A stretch of 64,000 nucleotides of DNA from Hymenobacter sp. BT559 (GCF_017571525.1 NZ_JAGETY010000009.1:124001-188000), one strand, 5' to 3'; counted from the stretch's first letter, positions 18,501 through 27,465 are shown. Numbers and translations are program-made. The notes: generated from the sequence alone by a model not told the origin.

Positions 18501-18688
18501 ACACCCTGCCCGCCAGCCTGCTGAGCCGCATCTCATCGAAGCAGATTCGCTTCTACGTTACGGGCCAGAATCTCATCACGTTGACGCATTACACGGGCTT
18601 CGACCCGGAAGTGAGCGCCAGCGGCGTTGACCTGGGAATTTACCCGCAGTCGCGGGTGTTCACGGGCGGCGTAAATATCGGATTCTAA
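15560..18688 (+). CDS. susC: SusC/RagA-family TonB-linked outer-membrane transporter
   Basis: This is a 1042-residue TonB-dependent receptor. After a signal peptide comes a carboxypeptidase-regulatory-like domain (about 48-110, VTGRVVGPDGKPLPGVTVLV). The SusC-type TonB box region EVVVVGYGTQERGSVTGAIS follows at about 125, then the plug (SVRVRGITS, DDIETIDILKDASATAIYG) and a large barrel ending in an aromatic residue. It imports oligosaccharides as a complex with the SusD lipoprotein encoded 31 bases downstream. No N-terminal STN domain is visible, so signalling through an anti-sigma factor is not indicated. Codon use is somewhat less GC-biased than in the neighbours. Confidence 0.96.
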   Translation: MKRKLYLAPSFRHTAILLACGLPVAAGATTPHLLPTSALHVLVDVPVTGRVVGPDGKPLPGVTVLVRGTTVGGTTDADGRFALRAPEGSTLLFSFIGYIGQPVVVTSANASNVSVTMREDTQKLNEVVVVGYGTQERGSVTGAISSVNGAELAKQPVPDVTQALQGKVAGVTITSNGGTPGGSAGSSVRVRGITSAGNNNPLYVIDGFPIGSSDSGNELQGISPDDIETIDILKDASATAIYGVRAANGVVLITTKHGKAGQSNVNVNAYNGVQSVARRLNLLNAQEYAVINNESRIAAGKPIVVDRLRDPASLGTGTDWQDLVFRRARIQNYSLGVNGGSDKASYALSASYFQQDGIIIGTNFERYTLRANGEVKLGRLLKVGNNIQLTHLSDRQVTTNSGEYGTIQQLIRIPAIIQPYRSDGYWYEPTGSTDNFIEENPLASAQRNDQRYVQNRILTTFYAELEPLKGLRFRTNVGADLLFSTFNSFAPSAPPFPGVTSRYATAGASATSSYVPSYLIENTATYDKLIADKHQVTFLLGQSAQEFNYSNVEAYRTGYLRNDLRVINAGPINTLLANAGTINSPQHLASYFGRLNYEFAGKYLFSAIARYDGSSVFPPGEKFGFFPGASVGWRISEEPFLKGNRAISNLKLRAGYGRVGNPLNAGRFAYLYSINFGITYPFGPEPQTINTGGAPTRLSNPLLRWENNNQANVGIDLGFLDNRIEASIDFYNRNSPNLIAPVPVSYASGTYESVNTNAASAYNRGIDFSLTTRNFIGSNGGFSWTTSVTLSAFKTKLESLGAGVPYNGGNTLAGDPIVRYAAGQPFGSFYGYVADGLFQTADEVAKAPKQENGTAPGDIRFKDLNGDGMITAADKTFIGKPNPNFTFGITNTFNYKGFDFSFFINGSQGNQIYNQNRYLLESALYGSFSGGTITLNRWTGPGTSNDVPRAIDSDPNRNLRVSSHFVEDGSFVRLKNVTLGYTLPASLLSRISSKQIRFYVTGQNLITLTHYTGFDPEVSASGVDLGIYPQSRVFTGGVNIGF

Positions 18689-18719
18689 CATTCACGCTCT
18701 CGTCTATTCCCACTCAACA

Positions 18720-20273
18720 ATGTTTACTTTTAACTACTCACGTGGTGCATTCTTGCTAACGCTAGGCCTGCTGGCAGGCTCGGCCGGGTGCACCAGTAAA
18801 TTCCTGGAAGAGTCGCCTTCGGACCAGATAACGGACGCCAACTTCTACAAAACGCAAAACGATGCTATTCAGGCCGTAACGGCCGCTTATAGCGAGCTGA
18901 CCAAAGAAGGCCAGTACAACGCCGCTTTGTGGGCTATGGACATCGGGGCCGACATTTCGACCACTGGCGGTGGCGGCGGCAGCGACGGCATCGAGTACAC
19001 CCAGATTGACGACTACAATACCCCGTCGACCAACTTCGTGTGCCAGCGTCTGTGGCAGGGCTCGTTCATTGCGCTGCAGCGCGCCAACATTGTGCTGCAA
19101 AAGGTGCCGCTCATCACGGGCATGGACCCCGCCATCCAGAAGCGCTGCCTGGGCGAGGCGCAGTTTATCCGGGCCAAGATGTATTTTGACCTGGTGCGGG
19201 CGTTTGGCGATGTGCCGCTGTATACTGCTCCTCCCGTTGGCCTCGACCAGGTAAACATTGCCCGCTCGCCGCAGGCCGATGTGTACAAGGTGATTGTGAG
19301 CGACCTGACTGCCGCTATCGGCAACCTGCCGGCCTCGTACAGCGGTGCCGACTTGGGCCGTGCCACCAAATGGGCCGCTCAGGGCCTGCTGGCGAAGGTC
19401 TACCTGACTATGGGCGACAAGGCCAACGCCGTTACGCAGGCGCAAGCCGTTATCGATGGCTCGGGCAAGACGATGTGGGCCAAATATGGCGATAACTTCG
19501 TAGTAGCCAACGAGAACAACAACGCCAAGGAATCGCTGTTTGAGGTGCAGTTTACCAACGGCCGCAACCAGTACGACCGCAACAACGTGGGCTCGTCGAT
19601 GAACCAGTTTTTCGCGCCGCGCCGCGGCGGCCTCGTGCCGGCTGGCGATGGCTACGGCTTCAACGTGCCCGAGCCCGACTTCGTGGCCGGCTACGAGCCC
19701 GGCGATACCCGCAAGGCCGTGAGCGTGTGGGTACCCGGCGATGTATCGCCCAACGGCAGCATTCAGCCCAAGAGTCTGCCCGGCTCGCCCTTCGGCTTCG
19801 ACTGCAAGAAGTGGTTTGTGGGTATGGTAAACACCAACATCTGGGACTCGCCCCAGAACGTGCCCGTGCTGCGTCTGGCCGAGATGTACCTGATTGTAGC
19901 CGAAGGCAAAGGCGCTACCCCCGACGGCTTCGAAGCCCTGAACAAGGTGCGCCGCCGCGCTTTCGGGGCCGCCGACTATAACACGCCCGACGCTGTGCAC
20001 GACCTCAACGCCTCGAACCTGAGCATGGTCGGCGTAAACAACTTCCAAGATGCGGTAATCCGGGAGCGGAAGTACGAGCTGGCGTTCGAGTTTGACCGCT
20101 GGTTTGATATGAAGCGCACCAAAACGCTCATCTCGGGCATGACGGCTCAATCGGCCTATCTGGCCACGGTGGGCGTGAGACGCGGTATTCCGACGGAGAA
20201 GAACTACGTGCTGCCCATTCCACAATCGGAACTTGACGCCAATCCCAAACTCGTGCAAAACCCAGGCTACTAA
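18720..20273 (+). CDS. susD: SusD/RagB-family glycan-binding lipoprotein
   Basis: A 517-residue surface lipoprotein. The N-terminus has a lipobox ending Gly-Cys (LLAGSAGC), followed by FLEESPSDQITDANFYKTQNDA, the usual SusD opening. TPR-like helices and the C-terminal RERKYELAFEFDRWFDMKR block of the SusD C-terminal domain are present, as is the closing NPKLVQNPGY. It caps the SusC barrel and binds glycan at the cell surface. The gene directly follows susC and is part of the same transcript. Confidence 0.96.
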   Translation: MFTFNYSRGAFLLTLGLLAGSAGCTSKFLEESPSDQITDANFYKTQNDAIQAVTAAYSELTKEGQYNAALWAMDIGADISTTGGGGGSDGIEYTQIDDYNTPSTNFVCQRLWQGSFIALQRANIVLQKVPLITGMDPAIQKRCLGEAQFIRAKMYFDLVRAFGDVPLYTAPPVGLDQVNIARSPQADVYKVIVSDLTAAIGNLPASYSGADLGRATKWAAQGLLAKVYLTMGDKANAVTQAQAVIDGSGKTMWAKYGDNFVVANENNNAKESLFEVQFTNGRNQYDRNNVGSSMNQFFAPRRGGLVPAGDGYGFNVPEPDFVAGYEPGDTRKAVSVWVPGDVSPNGSIQPKSLPGSPFGFDCKKWFVGMVNTNIWDSPQNVPVLRLAEMYLIVAEGKGATPDGFEALNKVRRRAFGAADYNTPDAVHDLNASNLSMVGVNNFQDAVIRERKYELAFEFDRWFDMKRTKTLISGMTAQSAYLATVGVRRGIPTEKNYVLPIPQSELDANPKLVQNPGY

Positions 20274-20307
20274 GCCGCTTTGTTTACCTAATTCAGCTTA
20301 GCCTATC

Positions 20308-21582
20308 ATGAAAAATACTTGGAACAAAGCTGCCTGGGCGCTGCTGGCTAGCCCCCTGGTACTGGGCGCGTGCAGCAAAAACGACAAGGGCAGCCTGCAA
20401 GGGGCTGTACCAGCCGCCAGCTTCACGACTGCTATCAACTCGTCGCAATACCCCGTTACGGTTACTTTTACCGATAACAGCACCGACGGGTTTATAAACC
20501 AGTGGGAGTTTGGCGATGGCACCACCGGCACGGGCAAAACCGTAACCCACACCTACACGCAGGCCGGCACCTACCAGGTGCGCCTTGTTGAGTCGGGCCG
20601 GGGCGGCACTGGGTCAACGCCTCAGACGGCCGTAGTGATTCCGTCGCTGTGCGGCAACGCGGGCTTCTCGGCCCTGACCAACTGCCAGAGTAACGCGGCC
20701 GGCACGCGGGTCTTCACCTACTCCAACGATGCGGGCGCCGTGAAGCGCCTCGATGCCAGCAACAACGTTATTTCTTCCTCGGCGGCCAACTCGCTCACCT
20801 CGTGCCAGGCCGACGACCAGTTTACGTTCAGCGGCACCTCGGCCAGCTATACGTATGAAGCCAACGGCGGCACGTATACCGGCGGGGCGTGCGGGGCGTC
20901 GCAGTCGGGCAATGGCTCGTATACGTACAAGCCCGGGGGCGGGGCCGCCGGGCTGGGCCAGATTATTCTTAGCAAGGCTGGCACCTTCATCGGCGAGCCC
21001 GTGGCAGTGAATAACCTGACCTACGACATCATCGAGGCCAGCAGCACGGTGCTGCGCCTGCGCGGCACCCTAGCCGACGGTACCAAAACCGAAGTAACCC
21101 TGGTGCCCTTCGATGCCGTGACCCGCGTGAAGCAGCTGCTGACTGGCGGCACCCAGAAGACCTGGATGCTGGACAACGTATCGGCAGCGCCTATTCTGGT
21201 AGGCACCGAGAGTAAGCCAGACCAGTACTACGCCGGCAACACGGCCGGGGGGCAGCTGCCCGCCTGCCAGGCCGATGACGAGTTTACGTTCTCAGCCGCT
21301 AACGTGTACACCTATGATGCCAAGGCCGAAACATTCGTAGCAGGCAGCCCGGGCTCGTGCCAGGCGCCCCGCTCCGGCTCGACGCCGTTTACCCTCACGG
21401 CGGCCGATGGGGCGGGCCTCGCCCAGTTCGTACTTAGCACGCCGGGCACGTTCATCGGGGTTACGGATGCTCCGGACCTGACGTATCGCATTCTTTCCAT
21501 CAGCGACAAGGCAATGCTGCTGCGCGCCGGCACTGGCAAGAATGGCGGCACGGTATTCACCATAAAGCTGGTAGCTAAGTAG
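20308..21582 (+). CDS. PKD-domain lipoprotein with an internal duplication (putative glycan-binding)
   Basis: The signal sequence ends in a lipobox (VLGACSK). Residues about 35-115 form a PKD domain (FTDNSTDGFINQWEFGDG, TYTQAGTYQVRL). Two related modules follow, at about 145-280 and 280-424. Each contains SCQADDQFTF or ACQADDEFTF, a Tyr-rich strand, a cysteine near GACG/GSCQ and LSKAGTFIGE or LSTPGTFIGV, so the second half is a tandem duplication. It is the third gene of the SusCD locus, where surface glycan-binding proteins are normally encoded. The glycan target is inferred from the adjacent GH16. Confidence 0.85.
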   Translation: MKNTWNKAAWALLASPLVLGACSKNDKGSLQGAVPAASFTTAINSSQYPVTVTFTDNSTDGFINQWEFGDGTTGTGKTVTHTYTQAGTYQVRLVESGRGGTGSTPQTAVVIPSLCGNAGFSALTNCQSNAAGTRVFTYSNDAGAVKRLDASNNVISSSAANSLTSCQADDQFTFSGTSASYTYEANGGTYTGGACGASQSGNGSYTYKPGGGAAGLGQIILSKAGTFIGEPVAVNNLTYDIIEASSTVLRLRGTLADGTKTEVTLVPFDAVTRVKQLLTGGTQKTWMLDNVSAAPILVGTESKPDQYYAGNTAGGQLPACQADDEFTFSAANVYTYDAKAETFVAGSPGSCQAPRSGSTPFTLTAADGAGLAQFVLSTPGTFIGVTDAPDLTYRILSISDKAMLLRAGTGKNGGTVFTIKLVAK

Positions 21583-21609
21583 ATTATTTTTTCAATAAAC
21601 CGTGTTGCC

Positions 21610-21645
21610 AAAGGCCCGGTGAGTTGTTCACCGGGCCTTTTTTCT
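21610..21645 (+). terminator. Intrinsic terminator after the PKD lipoprotein
   Basis: A 13-bp GC-rich stem (AAAGGCCCGGTGA with its complement) closes on a short loop and runs into TTTTTT. It lies between the lipoprotein gene and the GH16 gene, so GH16 transcription depends on read-through or on its own promoter. Confidence 0.8.
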
Positions 21646-21652
21646 TACTCCT

Positions 21653-22561
21653 ATGGTATTGCTATCCACCCCATTCCCGTTGCGTATGGCCGGCACAAGC
21701 CTGGCGCTGGCGCTGGTGCTGCTAGGCCCCTCCTGCACCGAAAATAAGACGCCCAACATTCCGGCGCCCGTGGCCCCACCCACCGTGACCAACGCCGACG
21801 CCAAGGACTATGCCGACTACACCGAGCTGGTGTGGAGCGACGATTTTAACGGTGCCGGGGCGCTTGATGCCTCTAAGTGGACCTACGATACCGGCGGCGG
21901 GGGCTGGGGCAACCGGGAGCTGGAAACCTATACCACCTCGACCAACAACGTCTTTCAAAACGGCGGCAACCTCATCATTCAGGCGATGAAGGAGCCTAGC
22001 GGGAGCCCGGCCTATACCTCGGGCCGCGTGCTCACCAAGGGCAAGAAGGATTTCATGTTTGGCCGCATCGATGTGCGGGCCAAGGTGCCGCAGGGCTTGG
22101 GCATGTGGCCTGCCATCTGGATGCTGGGCAGCGACATCGACCAGAACAACTGGCCTAAGTGCGGCGAAATCGACATGATGGAGCTGCGCGGGCAGAATCC
22201 TTCCGAAATTCTGACCACCATGCACTTTGCCGATGGGTCGGGCAACCACCAGCAGGCCGGCATTCCGTCGGTAAAGCTGCCCGATGGTAGCAGCTTTGCC
22301 AACGATTTCCATACCTACTCGGCGGTGCGCAGCAAGGACCAGATTCGCTTTTACCTCGACGGCAAGCTGTACTACACCTTTACGAGTGGCACTACCGGCT
22401 CGAACCCCTACCCGTTCAACAACAACTTTTTCGTAGTGCTAAACGTGGCGGTGGGCGGCGATTTTGTAAGCAACCCCAGCCCCGCCACCATCGACGGCGC
22501 CAACACGTTTCCGCAGCAAATGCAGGTCGACTACGTGCGCTACTACCAATATAAGCAATAA
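21653..22561 (+). CDS. GH16-family beta-glucanase lipoprotein
   Basis: This is a family 16 glycoside hydrolase, an enzyme that cleaves internal beta-1,3 or beta-1,3/1,4 linkages. The catalytic signature GEIDMMELRG (Glu, Asp, Glu) lies near residue 175. It is preceded by FGRIDVRAKVPQGLGMWPAIWML and followed by NDFHTYSAVRSKDQIRFYLDG, both typical of laminarinases. The N-terminus has a lipobox (LLGPSC), so the enzyme is probably surface-anchored. An internal ATG at 21686 is an alternative start that gives a more standard signal length. It is the catabolic enzyme of the SusCD locus. Confidence 0.93.
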   Translation: MVLLSTPFPLRMAGTSLALALVLLGPSCTENKTPNIPAPVAPPTVTNADAKDYADYTELVWSDDFNGAGALDASKWTYDTGGGGWGNRELETYTTSTNNVFQNGGNLIIQAMKEPSGSPAYTSGRVLTKGKKDFMFGRIDVRAKVPQGLGMWPAIWMLGSDIDQNNWPKCGEIDMMELRGQNPSEILTTMHFADGSGNHQQAGIPSVKLPDGSSFANDFHTYSAVRSKDQIRFYLDGKLYYTFTSGTTGSNPYPFNNNFFVVLNVAVGGDFVSNPSPATIDGANTFPQQMQVDYVRYYQYKQ

Positions 22562-22879
22562 CGCTCGCGCGTTTTTTTGCTAAAAACGGCCCCGTGTAAA
22601 CGGGGCCGTTTTTGTTTTTTGTGGCCTCGTAGTCTTACCGATGTGCACCCACTACCCGCTGGCAGCGCGGCTACGTATTCAATCCTTGGGGTTGCCTGCG
22701 CCTCTCAGCCAGTGCTTGCCTGGCGGCATCCAGCATCCTAGCACGGTGGTTCGGCGTAGGTGGCTCAGGCAGCAGCTCTTTCGCCAAGACCTCATGCCTG
22801 GTTCACGTTCCAACGCGCTATTTGAAGCCCGACCGCCTAGCCGGCCGCCCGCGCGGCCCGTGGTGTTTTTCGCCTCTCT
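22562..22879. other. 318-base region between GH16 and the synthetase
   Basis: It contains a strong terminator near its left end. The rest is GC-rich with no clear promoter box. An open frame at 22641-22883 overlaps the synthetase start as ATGA, but its Arg/Pro-rich translation looks non-coding. Confidence 0.5.
22582..22620 (+). terminator. Intrinsic terminator after GH16
   Basis: AAAAACGGCCCCG and its complement CGGGGCCGTTTTT flank a short loop and continue into TTTGTTTTTT. It closes the polysaccharide locus 21 bases after the GH16 stop. Confidence 0.85.
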
Positions 22880-25800
22880 ATGACCCCGACCACCGACCTG
22901 CCCCTTGCTCCGGCCCCGGAGCCCGAAAGCTCCGCAAAGCCCGCTGATTTTCAGCTTGCCTTTCAGCATAAGGAAACGCTCATAGCCAGCTACCTGGCTG
23001 CCTTCGCGGTGGTGTACTACCGCCAGCCAGCCGAGCGCAGCCCCGCCCAGCTGCAAGCTACCCTGCGGGTCGAAAACGCTGTAGCTGCTTTTCCGCCCGC
23101 CACGGCGCTCCTTACCCTCAGCGACACCCTTACGCTGACTGAAGTGGAGGCCGAAGCGGCGGGCCAGCTGGTGATGGGGCTAGCCGGCGTGGGCGAGCAG
23201 CTCGGAGCAGCTATTACCAGGTGCCGCATCTCGTTTCCGGCGCCCGAAGCTCAAAACCCCGACCACGAGTGGTGCGTGACCCTCGACTTTGCCGCTGACC
23301 ATAAAGTGGCCGTCAGCTTTGCCTGCACGGCCGGGCTGCCGGGGCCCTGGGGCTCGGCCTACTTGCCGGCACACGTGCAGCGGGTGTTCGAGCAAATCAG
23401 TCAAAACCCTACGACGCCAGTGGGCTACGTCTTCTTCCTGGCCGATGAGGAAGTGAGCCTGCTGCGCCAGTTTCGCACCGTGCCGCAGCAGGTGGCCGAG
23501 GGCGGCCCGCAGCAGCTGCACCACTTATTTGAAGACACCGCCCGCCTCTACCCCAACAACGTGGCGCTGAACTGGCTAGCCGACACGCGCACGTATCAGC
23601 AGCTCAATGAAGAGGCCGACCAGCTGGCCGCCCGCCTGCAGCGCCAGGGCGTGCGGGCCGGCGACTTCGTGGGCTTGCTCATGGCCAAGTCGGTAGAGCT
23701 GTACGTGGGGATGCTGGCGGTGCTCAAGGCCGGGGCGGCCTACGTGCCACTCGACTTGTCGTTTCCGGCCGACCGCGTCACGTTCATTCTGGGCGACTGT
23801 GGGGCGCGGGCCCTGCTCATCAACCGGCCGCTGCCCGAAGGCTTCGACGGCTGGCCGGGTCAGGTGATTGACCTGACCCTAGCAGCCCCGGCCGTACCGT
23901 CATTCTTGGAGCCGGTGGCCGGCGGGCCCGATTCCATTGCCTACGTCATTTACACGTCGGGCACCACCGGGCTGCCCAAGGGCGTGCTCATTCCGCACCG
24001 CAGTATCTGCCACCTCATTCGGGCCGAGCAGGTGCTATTTCACCCCACGCCGCAAGACCGCGTGGTGCAGGGCTTTTCTGTGGCCTTCGATGCCTCGCTC
24101 GAAGAGCTGTGGCTGGCCTGGGGCGCCGGCGGCACCCTGGTACCGGTGCCCGAAGAAACGATGAAGGCGCCCGACGCGCTGCCCGGCTTCCTGGTCGAGC
24201 AGCAGGTCACGGTATTTTCGACGGTGCCCACGCTGCTTTCGCTGCTGCCGGGCACCATCCCTACCCTACGCCTGCTCATTTTGGGCGGCGAGGTGTGTCC
24301 GCCCGAGCTGCTTACCAAGTGGGCTAGCCGGCAGTGCCGGGTGGTGAACACCTACGGCCCCACCGAGGCCACCGTAGTAGCCACCGCCGCCGACTTTGTG
24401 CCCGGCCAGCGCCTCACCATCGGCCGGCCGCTGGCTGGCTACGAAACCCTGCTGCTCGACCAGCTCGGCCAGCTCGTGCCGCTGGGCCAGGCCGGCGAGC
24501 TGTGCATTGGCGGGCCAGCCCTAGCGGCAGGCTACCTCAACCGCCCCGAGCTTAGTGCTGCCAAGTTCAATACCGTCAGCGAATTGCAGAACGGCTTTGC
24601 CGGGCGCCTCTACCGCACCGGCGATTTGGCCCGCTTTGAGGCCGAGGGCAATATTGACTTTCTGGGTCGCATCGATACGCAGGTTAAAATCCGGGGCTTC
24701 CGCGTTGAGTTGGCCGAAATAGAAAGCCTGCTGCTGCAGTGGCCCGGCATCCGCAACGCCGCCGTGGCCCTCAAGGAAGGCGCCGACGGGGTTAAAAAGC
24801 TCATTGCCTACCTCATTCTGGCCCCCGACCACCTGCTCGACGAGCGCGCCGTGCGGGCCTACCTGCGCGAGCGGCTAGCCCCCTACATGCTGCCGGCCGC
24901 GCTGGTGCCCCTCACCGCGTTTCCGCTGCTCACCAGCGGCAAGGTCGACCGCAAGGCCCTGCCCTACCCCGTGAGTGGCGACCAGCCGCCCGCCCGCGAG
25001 GTCACCCTGCCTCGTAATCCGCTCGAAGCCGCCATCTACGCCGCCTGGCAAAAACGCTTCGACACAAACGACATCAGCGTTACCGACGATTTTTTTGACA
25101 TCGGGGGCAACTCGCTGCTCGCCTCGCTCATCATCTCCGAGCTGCGCCAACAGCCCGATTTCCAAGGCCTTTCGGTAAAGGAGATGTACACCCAGCGCAC
25201 TATTGAGGCGCTGGCGGCATCTGTAGCGGCTGAGGCCGCCAGCACGCCCCCTAGCGCTGCGCCCGACCCAGCCCTGGCTAGCCCCCTATTGCGCGCCGGC
25301 ACCCTCACCAGGCTGCTTACGGCCATTTTGCAGCTGGTGTCGATAGCCGCTTTCTACGCCGTGCCAGTATTTTTCCTGAACGTCTCGCTGCACTTCCGGC
25401 CCGTCTTTGCCGAGTGGTCGTATCCTACGCTGGTTCTTTTCGGCGCAGCCTCCGTGCTGCTGTATGTACCACTGGCCTGCTTGTTGGCAATTATAGTCAA
25501 ATGGCTGATTATTGGCCGTTTTCGGGCCGGCGAATACCCCTTGTGGGGGTTCTACTACTACCGGTTCTGGGTGGTGAAGAAGATAGTGGAGGCCACGCCC
25601 GTGGCTTTGCTTTCGGCTACACCTTTTCTGGCCATCTTTTACCGCCTGCTAGGGGCAAAAATTGGCAAAAGTGTCTACTTAGGCACCACCCGCGTGCTAT
25701 GCTTCGACTTGCTGACCATCGGCGACGGGGCTAGTGTGGCCCGCGAGGCCGCGCTGCTCGGCTACCGCGTGGAGCGCGACCGCCTTATCATCGGGCCCAC

Positions 25801-27394
25801 CGCTGTAGGCCGCGATGCCTACGTGGGCCTGCGCGCCATCATGGAAGGCGGCACCAGCCTCGGCGCCGGTGCCGAGCTCGACGACCTGTCGGTGCTGCCC
25901 GCCGGCCGCCAGGTGCCCGCCCAGGAAGGCTGGCTAGGCTCGCCGGCCCGGCGCGTGCGCGAGGTGCCCGTGACGCCGCTGCGCCCGGCGGCCAGCCCCG
26001 GCGTAGGCTACCTGCTGGCCCAGCTTGGGGCCATTGCGCTTATGCTGCTGGTGCCTACGGTGGCCTCGCTGCCTATTCTGGCCTTGCTCTACGAGAGCGT
26101 ACAATACTTTGGCGCTGAGCCTTCTCTGCTCTCCCTATTTCCGCTTTCGGCCCTCTACGTGCTGCTGCTGATGGCCGCGTTGGTCGCCACCAAGCGCCTC
26201 GTAGCCGGCCGCCAGGCCGATGGCACGCTCCCGCTCTACAGCCTGGCCTACGTGCGCCACTGGGTGGCCGACGCCGTGCTGGCCCAGAGCCTGCAATTGC
26301 TTAAATCGCTCTACGCCACTATCTACACGCCCTTCTGGCTGCGGCTGCTAGGGGCCAAAATTGGCTACCGGGCCGAGGTTTCGACCCTCAATCACATTTC
26401 GGCCGAGCAGCTCACCGTCGGGCCCGGCTCGTTTCTGGCCGACTCGGTGAGCGTGGGTGCGCCGCGCGTGCAGCATGGGCTGGTATCGGTGCTGCCCACG
26501 GTGGTGGGGCCGCGCACCTTCGTGGGCAATGGCGCGGTGCTGGCCGGCGGCACCGTGCTGGGCACCAATAACTTGATTGGCGCGCTCTCCTCAGCGCCTA
26601 CCGATACGCCGCCCGATGGCACTTCCTGGGTGGGCTCGCCGGCATTTCTGCTGCCCAACCGGCCGGTGTCCACGGCCTTCGCCCCCGAGCTGACGTTTGA
26701 CCCGCCCGCTCGCCTGGTGTGGGCGCGGCGCCTCATCGAATTAGTCAAAATCGTACTACCGTTCACTTTCACCTTCATCACCTTCGCGGTGCTGTATCAC
26801 TACTCGCACTGGCACCTGCTGCACTATGCTTTCTGGAGCAGCGTGGTGGCGGGCACGGGCGCTTTCGTGGGGTTGGTTTTTGGGTTTTCCATCCTGACCG
26901 CCCTCATCAAGTGGGTGCTGATTGGCCGCTACCGGCCTTCCGAAAAGCCGCTGTGGTCATCCTTCGTGTGGCGCAATGAGCTAGTTAACTCCTTGTGTGA
27001 AAGCTACGTGTATCCTTTCTGGGAAGCAGCCTTGCTGGGCACACCCTTCGCCACCTGGTTTTTCCAGCTCATGGGCAGCCATTTCGGCCACTCGGTGTAC
27101 ATGGACACGACCGAAATCACCGAGTTTGACCTGGCCTGGGTGGCCGACCACGCCGTGCTTAATAATGGCTCCACCATTCAGACCCATCTGTTTGAGGACC
27201 GGGTCATGAAAATGTCCAACCTGCGCATCGGCCGCTATGCCACCGTGGGTACCTCGTGCGTGGTGCTCTACGACTCGGTTATCGGCCCCGGCGCCACGCT
27301 CAAAAGCCTGTCGCTGCTTATGAAAGGCGAGCAATTGCCGGCCAACACGCGCTGGCAGGGTATTCCCAGCTCTTTTATTGGGGGTGGGCACTGA
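22880..27394 (+). CDS. Pls/PosA-type non-ribosomal peptide synthetase with membrane C-terminus
   Basis: The 1504-residue protein has an N-terminal region of about 200 residues (possibly a decayed condensation domain). An adenylation domain follows (about 215-700): YTSGTTGLPKG at 359, NTYGPTEA at 490, YRTGDL at 578, and SGKVDRKAL with Lys688. A carrier domain has DDFFDIGGNSLLA (Ser745). The C-terminus holds three repeats of membrane helices plus hexapeptide beta-helix (LGAKIGKS near 925, a second copy after about 1150, a degenerate third near 1400). This is the layout of epsilon-poly-lysine synthetase. The residues I align to the specificity positions are D404 A405 E408 S447 I467 G469 T491 V499 V500 K688. 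That is close to the lysine code I recall. There is no thioesterase. The PPTase gene follows. Confidence 0.9.
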   Translation: MTPTTDLPLAPAPEPESSAKPADFQLAFQHKETLIASYLAAFAVVYYRQPAERSPAQLQATLRVENAVAAFPPATALLTLSDTLTLTEVEAEAAGQLVMGLAGVGEQLGAAITRCRISFPAPEAQNPDHEWCVTLDFAADHKVAVSFACTAGLPGPWGSAYLPAHVQRVFEQISQNPTTPVGYVFFLADEEVSLLRQFRTVPQQVAEGGPQQLHHLFEDTARLYPNNVALNWLADTRTYQQLNEEADQLAARLQRQGVRAGDFVGLLMAKSVELYVGMLAVLKAGAAYVPLDLSFPADRVTFILGDCGARALLINRPLPEGFDGWPGQVIDLTLAAPAVPSFLEPVAGGPDSIAYVIYTSGTTGLPKGVLIPHRSICHLIRAEQVLFHPTPQDRVVQGFSVAFDASLEELWLAWGAGGTLVPVPEETMKAPDALPGFLVEQQVTVFSTVPTLLSLLPGTIPTLRLLILGGEVCPPELLTKWASRQCRVVNTYGPTEATVVATAADFVPGQRLTIGRPLAGYETLLLDQLGQLVPLGQAGELCIGGPALAAGYLNRPELSAAKFNTVSELQNGFAGRLYRTGDLARFEAEGNIDFLGRIDTQVKIRGFRVELAEIESLLLQWPGIRNAAVALKEGADGVKKLIAYLILAPDHLLDERAVRAYLRERLAPYMLPAALVPLTAFPLLTSGKVDRKALPYPVSGDQPPAREVTLPRNPLEAAIYAAWQKRFDTNDISVTDDFFDIGGNSLLASLIISELRQQPDFQGLSVKEMYTQRTIEALAASVAAEAASTPPSAAPDPALASPLLRAGTLTRLLTAILQLVSIAAFYAVPVFFLNVSLHFRPVFAEWSYPTLVLFGAASVLLYVPLACLLAIIVKWLIIGRFRAGEYPLWGFYYYRFWVVKKIVEATPVALLSATPFLAIFYRLLGAKIGKSVYLGTTRVLCFDLLTIGDGASVAREAALLGYRVERDRLIIGPTAVGRDAYVGLRAIMEGGTSLGAGAELDDLSVLPAGRQVPAQEGWLGSPARRVREVPVTPLRPAASPGVGYLLAQLGAIALMLLVPTVASLPILALLYESVQYFGAEPSLLSLFPLSALYVLLLMAALVATKRLVAGRQADGTLPLYSLAYVRHWVADAVLAQSLQLLKSLYATIYTPFWLRLLGAKIGYRAEVSTLNHISAEQLTVGPGSFLADSVSVGAPRVQHGLVSVLPTVVGPRTFVGNGAVLAGGTVLGTNNLIGALSSAPTDTPPDGTSWVGSPAFLLPNRPVSTAFAPELTFDPPARLVWARRLIELVKIVLPFTFTFITFAVLYHYSHWHLLHYAFWSSVVAGTGAFVGLVFGFSILTALIKWVLIGRYRPSEKPLWSSFVWRNELVNSLCESYVYPFWEAALLGTPFATWFFQLMGSHFGHSVYMDTTEITEFDLAWVADHAVLNNGSTIQTHLFEDRVMKMSNLRIGRYATVGTSCVVLYDSVIGPGATLKSLSLLMKGEQLPANTRWQGIPSSFIGGGH

Positions 27395-27465
27395 GCCGCT
27401 AGCCCCTATAGGCAGCAACTTTTTGACAGAAGGCGCCTGGGATTTCTATTCGCCTTGCAGACTAT

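Noticed and set aside
18762..20258. 498-codon open frame on the minus strand
   Set aside because: It is fully antisense to the clear SusD gene; its His/Val/Gly-rich translation matches no fold and reflects GC-rich third positions.
22641..22883. 80-codon frame overlapping the synthetase start as ATGA
   Set aside because: The translation is Arg/Pro-rich with no domain or signal; position alone is not enough to call a gene.
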